Shown here: positions 60,238-64,000 of the stretch, piece by piece
Numbering within the stretch: position 1 is the first letter of the stretch
Layout of the letters: the number at the start of each line of letters is the position of its first letter
From: Anaerotignum faecicola
Lineage (GTDB): Bacteria; Bacillota; Clostridia; Lachnospirales; Anaerotignaceae
Direction: 5' to 3'
Assembly: GCA_024460105.1 (NCBI GenBank)
Contig: JANFXS010000002.1
Location: 372,001-436,000, forward strand
Length of the DNA: 64,000 bases
Position numbers and translations under genes: made by a program
The notes under the pieces: generated by a model
Databases searched by the model: none
What the model was told of the DNA's origin: nothing
Seen by the model: only the letters and a program-made list of their open reading frames with translations

Positions 60238-60264
60238 AAAAAGGCCTGTTAAACAGGCCTTTTT
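60238..60264 (+). terminator. Intrinsic terminator of rex
   Basis: AAAAAGGCCTG-TTAAA-CAGGCCTTTTT, 5 bases after the stop. Only 23 bases separate it from the next start codon, so some read-through may feed DUF445. Confidence 0.9.
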
Positions 60265-60287
60265 GTATTTTTAAAGGAGGGGAAAAA

Positions 60288-61799
60288 ATGGATATAAATT
60301 TAATAGCCGCTCCCGCGGCCGGAGCAGTTATAGGTTATTTTACAAACTGGCTCGCAATTAAAATGCTGTTTCGCCCGCACAGCCAAAAGATGTTCCTAGG
60401 TATGCGCATGCCCTTTTCTCCCGGGCTTATCCCCAAAGAAAAAGGGCGCATTGCTTCGACCGTCGGACAAGCCGTAGGAAATTATATACTGACAGATGAA
60501 ATACTTGCAGATTCCCTTTCAAGCGAAAGCGTTAAAAAAAATATTTCCGACATGATTGACGAAGCGTTTAAAAAGGCTGAATTATCAAACAAAGACAATT
60601 CCGAGATCTTAAGTGGTTTTTTGGGAAACAATGTTGATATAAGCCAAAAAATTTCCGAATATATATCCTCCGGTTTAGAAAAAATATTATTTTCCAGAGA
60701 AACCGAAGAAAAAATTTCCGCATTTGTTTATGAAAAGGCAAAAAATGCTCTTAAATCAGAATTTGAAAATATAGATCATAAAAGTATTTCCGAAGCTTTA
60801 AAAAATGCGCTATCAAAAATTGACAGAAGCTCTGCCGAAGCTTTTATCGAAAAAAATATTTGGAATTGGCTCCTTGGGCTGAAAAATGACGAACGTAAAT
60901 TATACGACGTCTTTTCCCCTTCCGCCGTGCAGGAAATAAAAGACTATATATCGTTAAAAATCCCTCCCGCGGTTAATTACATCATTTCTTTAACGGAAAA
61001 TCCCGAAACAGAAAAAATTTTAAAAGAAAAGATAGATTCGGCCATTAAAAAAACTGTGGGACCTTTTGCCGGAATATTCGTCAAAACCGACAACATATAC
61101 GTTTCAATAATCGAAGGCGTAACAAAATATATTAACGATCCTAAAAATATGCCGGAAATCGACGCCGCCGTAAGCACAGCTGTTGACCATATGCTTCAAA
61201 AAACCGTCGGCAACGCGGCGGTCGCCGCGTCGGGCGAGATGCGCGAAACCACTATAAACAAAACCGTTTCATTCCTGACAGGAGAAATTGCAAAAGACGG
61301 CAATATTGACAAACTTGTAAACAACCTAACAAATTTTATAAAAGAACGCGGCATACTGTCCCCTATAGATATGCTTGATTATCTCGGCATAAACTGCGAT
61401 GAAAAATTAGCTTTGCTGTCAAAAAAAATTACGAAAAGTGTCCTTTCGCCAAAGACATATGAAATGATGCTTCCCTATATAAACAAAGCCGTTGACAAAG
61501 CCCTTAAAACCAATGTATTCTCAGCCTTAAACAGAGCTCCGAACGAAATCAGGGAAACAGTTAAAAGCGTAATTATATCAGTATATATGCGGCTTATACC
61601 AAAAATCGCCCCAAAACTTCTGTCATCTTCGGCAATAGCCGAAATTGTCGAAAAACAAATAAATTCTTTCAGCCCGGCATACATGGAAGAACTTACTTTC
61701 ACTATTGCAAATAAGGAATTTAAAACAATAACGGCCGTGGGCGGCGTACTTGGTTTTTTTATAGGAATTATCCCGGCCCTTATTAATTATATATGGTAA
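60288..61799 (+). CDS. DUF445 family membrane protein
   Basis: A 503-residue protein of the DUF445 (YheB/YtlA-like) family. It opens with a membrane helix and the conserved GYFTNWLAIKMLFRP (about 16-30) and PFSPGLIPKEKGRIA. A long helical, charged middle (about 60-470) follows, with repeats of amphipathic helices. A final membrane helix carries VGGVLGFFIGIIPALINYIW (484-503), topologically pairing with the first. Function is unknown, though relatives are linked to spore or cell-envelope structure in some bacilli. The start follows AAAGGAGGGGAAAAA. Confidence 0.92.
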   Translation: MDINLIAAPAAGAVIGYFTNWLAIKMLFRPHSQKMFLGMRMPFSPGLIPKEKGRIASTVGQAVGNYILTDEILADSLSSESVKKNISDMIDEAFKKAELSNKDNSEILSGFLGNNVDISQKISEYISSGLEKILFSRETEEKISAFVYEKAKNALKSEFENIDHKSISEALKNALSKIDRSSAEAFIEKNIWNWLLGLKNDERKLYDVFSPSAVQEIKDYISLKIPPAVNYIISLTENPETEKILKEKIDSAIKKTVGPFAGIFVKTDNIYVSIIEGVTKYINDPKNMPEIDAAVSTAVDHMLQKTVGNAAVAASGEMRETTINKTVSFLTGEIAKDGNIDKLVNNLTNFIKERGILSPIDMLDYLGINCDEKLALLSKKITKSVLSPKTYEMMLPYINKAVDKALKTNVFSALNRAPNEIRETVKSVIISVYMRLIPKIAPKLLSSSAIAEIVEKQINSFSPAYMEELTFTIANKEFKTITAVGGVLGFFIGIIPALINYIW

Positions 61800-61853
61800 T
61801 CTAATAATAAAAAAACAAAACAGTTAAAATTTTTCTTCCATATTAAAACATAA

Positions 61854-61886
61854 GTTGTTAACAACCTAATGACTTTATGTTATACT
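61854..61886 (+). promoter_or_regulatory. Promoter of iclR with a GTTGTTAACAAC palindrome
   Basis: TTAACA (61858-61863), 17-base spacer, TATACT (61881-61886). A perfect 12-bp palindrome, 61854-61865, covers the -35 box. Its core resembles clostridial Rex half-sites (TTGTTAA/TTAACAA) but could equally be the IclR operator. Confidence 0.7.
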
Positions 61887-61953
61887 TTTGTTAAACTGTA
61901 TATGAAGTTTAAGGATTGCGTTTTGTAATACCGTATAGATTTGAGGGGTATTT

Positions 61954-62712
61954 ATGGGAAAAACAAAAAATATTCAGTCAATAGAGCGTGCCGCGGCAAT
62001 TCTGGAGCTTTTTGAAAACAGCAATATAGAAAAAAGCGTTAAAGAAATATCAGCCTCGCTCAGTTTGAGTAAAAGCACTGTATTCGGCCTTATAAACACT
62101 TTGGCAAATCTTGGCTATCTTCAGCAAAATCCGGAAACTCTTAAATACAGTCTTGGGGCAAAGCTGCTGGCGCTTGGAAGTTCCGTTTCGTCAAACAATA
62201 TTTATAAAAAAGCCGCAAACGCACATTTACAGAAGCTTTCTTTTATGTTTCAGGAAACCTGCCTTCTGGCAGTTGAGGAAAACGGGTTTGTAGTATATAT
62301 TGATAAAACCGAGTCCTCAAGCTCAATTTCCATCAACACAAAAATAGGCACTAAAAAAGAGCTGTTCTGCACAGGCGTAGGCAAGTGTTTCCTTGCATTT
62401 ATGCCTAAGCAAAACGCCGACAATATTATATCCCTCGGACTTAGGAAAATAACCCCAAATACTATATGTGACAAAGATATTCTCTATAAAGAACTTGAGA
62501 TTATACGCCAAAGAGGTTACGCCTATGACAATGAGGAATATGAAACCGGCATAAGCTGCGTTGCCGCGCCGATTTTTAATAAAAGAGGCAGCATAATAGC
62601 GTCGCTTAGTTTAACCGGCCCTACAGCCCGTATCAGGGAAATTAAAATGGAAACGCTCTCAAAAGCGCTTGTCGAAACTTCAAAAACAATAACAAAAGAA
62701 TTGGATATTTAA
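61954..62712 (+). CDS. IclR family transcriptional regulator
   Basis: A 252-residue regulator. The N-terminal winged helix (about 8-65) has SIERAAAILELFE and VKEISASLSLSKSTVFGLIN. The effector domain (about 80-250) has the GAF-like IclR fold, with TGVGKCFLAFMP near 143 and YDNEEYETGISCVAAPIFN near 192, where small acids bind in relatives. It lies 62 bases ahead of an IlvD/Edd dehydratase with no visible promoter between, so it likely controls and shares a transcript with it. The start ATG follows GAGGGGTATTT. Confidence 0.93.
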   Translation: MGKTKNIQSIERAAAILELFENSNIEKSVKEISASLSLSKSTVFGLINTLANLGYLQQNPETLKYSLGAKLLALGSSVSSNNIYKKAANAHLQKLSFMFQETCLLAVEENGFVVYIDKTESSSSISINTKIGTKKELFCTGVGKCFLAFMPKQNADNIISLGLRKITPNTICDKDILYKELEIIRQRGYAYDNEEYETGISCVAAPIFNKRGSIIASLSLTGPTARIREIKMETLSKALVETSKTITKELDI

Positions 62713-62774
62713 TTATGGTTTAAAGGCTATGCGCCTTACAATATAGTCAGCTATTTTTTAAGGGGGAAAAACAA

Positions 62775-64000
62775 ATGGAAAAATTCCGCAGTGAAGAAAT
62801 TATGGATTTATCATGCAAAGCTTATTTTAAAGGCATGGGCTATTCGGAGGACGAACTCGGCCACAAGCCCCGCATCGGTATAGCAAACTCATGGAATCAG
62901 CTTGTTCCGGGCCACTACAACCTTAACCAGGTTGCCGAATATGTTAAAAGGGGTATCTATGCGGCAGGCGGAACAGCATGCGAGTTCGGCGTAATGGCGG
63001 CATGCGACGGTATTGCCCAGGGCCACATCGGTATGAAATATATCCTTCCTTCAAGGGAAATAATCTGCAACTCAGTTGAAATTATGGTTCAGGCACATCA
63101 GCTTGACGCCGTTGTGCTTCTTGCTTCATGTGATAAAATCGTTCCGGGTATGCTTATGGCCGCTGCAAGGCTTAATGTGCCCGCAATCCTTATAAACGGC
63201 GGCCCGATGCTCGGCGGTATCTTTTTCGACGGCAGAAAATCAGACGGAACATCCCCTGATGAAGCCAAAGGTATGCTCCAGGCCGGCAAAATCACACAGG
63301 ATGACCTTGACAACCTCATTGACGCCTGCGACCCGGGATGCGGTTCATGTTCATTCTTCGGCACAGCTAATACAATGGGCTGCGTAACGGAAGCTCTCGG
63401 TATGAGTTTGACAGGCAGCGCAGTAATACCAGCAGTTTACGCCGAAAGGTTAAGGTGCGCATATGAAACAGGCCGCAAATGCGTTGAGCTTGCTAAAAAA
63501 GACATTAAACCACGCGATATCATCACAAAAGAATCAATCAGAAACGCTATCAAGGCATGCCTTGCCGTATGCGGATCTACAAACGCCGTTCTTCATTTGA
63601 GCGCAATCGCAATCGAAGCCGGTATACCTCAGTCTGAATTTAATGTTGTCGACGAATTCGACAAACTCAATAAAACTACTCCTCAGCTTGCAAAAATCAA
63701 TCCTGCAAGCAACTGGAGCCTTGAAGACTTCTATTTCGCAGGCGGTATGCCTCGTGTAATGCAGCATCTCGGCGACATGCTTGACCGCACGGTTATGACT
63801 GCCAATGCTAAAACTCTCGGCGAGTGCCTTGATTCAGTTAAATACACATATCCTGAAAACAAAGAACTTATCAGGACTATTGACACCGCTTACAGCCAGA
63901 CAGGCGGCCTTGCAGTTCTCAGAGGAAACCTTGCCCCTGAAACAGGCATCACAAAACCGGGCGCATTTGATCCTTCATTATATGAATTTACAGGCAAAGC
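62775..64000 (+). CDS. IlvD/Edd family dehydratase (partial, runs off the window)
   Basis: The first 408 codons of a roughly 560-residue [Fe-S] dehydratase; the 3' end is outside the window. GIANSWNQLVPGHYNLNQVAE near 34, LLASCDKIVPGMLMAAARLN near 116 and DACDPGCGSCSFFGTANTM near 184 hold the cluster cysteines and catalytic region. Branched-chain IlvD converts dihydroxy acids to 2-keto acids. The VLLASCDKIVPG and NGGPMLGG forms differ from typical IlvD (GGCDKNMPG), and an IclR regulator precedes it. A paralogue acting on a sugar acid or other dihydroxy acid is therefore a real alternative. The start follows AAGGGGGAAAAACAA. Confidence 0.88.
   Translation, partial: MEKFRSEEIMDLSCKAYFKGMGYSEDELGHKPRIGIANSWNQLVPGHYNLNQVAEYVKRGIYAAGGTACEFGVMAACDGIAQGHIGMKYILPSREIICNSVEIMVQAHQLDAVVLLASCDKIVPGMLMAAARLNVPAILINGGPMLGGIFFDGRKSDGTSPDEAKGMLQAGKITQDDLDNLIDACDPGCGSCSFFGTANTMGCVTEALGMSLTGSAVIPAVYAERLRCAYETGRKCVELAKKDIKPRDIITKESIRNAIKACLAVCGSTNAVLHLSAIAIEAGIPQSEFNVVDEFDKLNKTTPQLAKINPASNWSLEDFYFAGGMPRVMQHLGDMLDRTVMTANAKTLGECLDSVKYTYPENKELIRTIDTAYSQTGGLAVLRGNLAPETGITKPGAFDPSLYEFTGK

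Overview
The window reads as chromosomal DNA of an anaerobic, endospore-forming, low-to-moderate GC Firmicute of class Clostridia, most likely close to Lachnospiraceae; the sequence alone does not give a species. Support: pyruvate:ferredoxin oxidoreductase, a stand-alone Spo0A, the NADH sensor Rex, type III glutamine synthetase, a MetH without its reactivation domain, strong AGGAGG ribosome sites and many TTGACA-17-TATAAT promoters. No rRNA, tRNA, CRISPR array, phage, transposase or recognisable defence system was found.

Layout. 1-5.3 kb: an FAD oxidoreductase, then the threonine/lysine branch operon (ACT protein, hom, thrB, lysC) on the minus strand. 5.4-15 kb: an ArsC/Spx-like protein, nifJ, a minus-strand operon of small alarmone synthetase, metallophosphoesterase, DUF3842 protein and Mn2+ exporter MntP, and a plus-strand aminotransferase. 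15.3-30 kb: the information-processing block rpoB-rpoC / rpsL-rpsG-fusA-tuf, all minus strand. It is interrupted between rpoC and rpsL by a plus-strand gene for a secreted stalk-domain protein and by a 276-bp repeat. rplKAJL is not upstream of rpoB; there is a strong promoter facing a candidate small RNA. 30.5-36 kb: a small membrane protein, a short protein with a class III ribonucleotide-reductase-like tail, a CRP/FNR regulator, the KtrAB-type potassium system, an unlisted basic ORF with an apparent AUU start, and sfsA. 36-43 kb: an unrecognised acidic protein with a His/Cys tail coupled to a glyoxalase I-like gene, methionine gamma-lyase diverging from an NhaC-type antiporter, and a LysR regulator. 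43-52 kb: glnN, a DUF6648-like protein, a DJ-1 protein, a CYTH protein, spo0A, a SIMPL protein and an acyl-CoA dehydrogenase. 52.6-59.5 kb: a methionine/one-carbon operon (ABC-F, MetH activation domain, metH, homocysteine methyltransferase-MTHFR fusion). 59.5-64 kb: rex, a DUF445 membrane protein, an IclR regulator and an IlvD/Edd dehydratase cut by the window end.

How the genes work together. Hom, ThrB and LysC feed threonine, methionine and lysine. The MetH set remakes methionine from homocysteine with methyl-THF, and methionine gamma-lyase breaks methionine down. NifJ, Rex and the CRP/FNR protein point to fermentative redox control. Most genes are ordinary core metabolism.

The less ordinary items are a three-copy MITE-like repeat family with TA-flanked inverted ends, the face-to-face promoter/small-RNA arrangement at rpoB, the split of the rpo/str cluster, the AUU-start ORF, the glycyl-radical-tail-like small protein and the His-tailed unknown protein. 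I see no large new multi-gene system.
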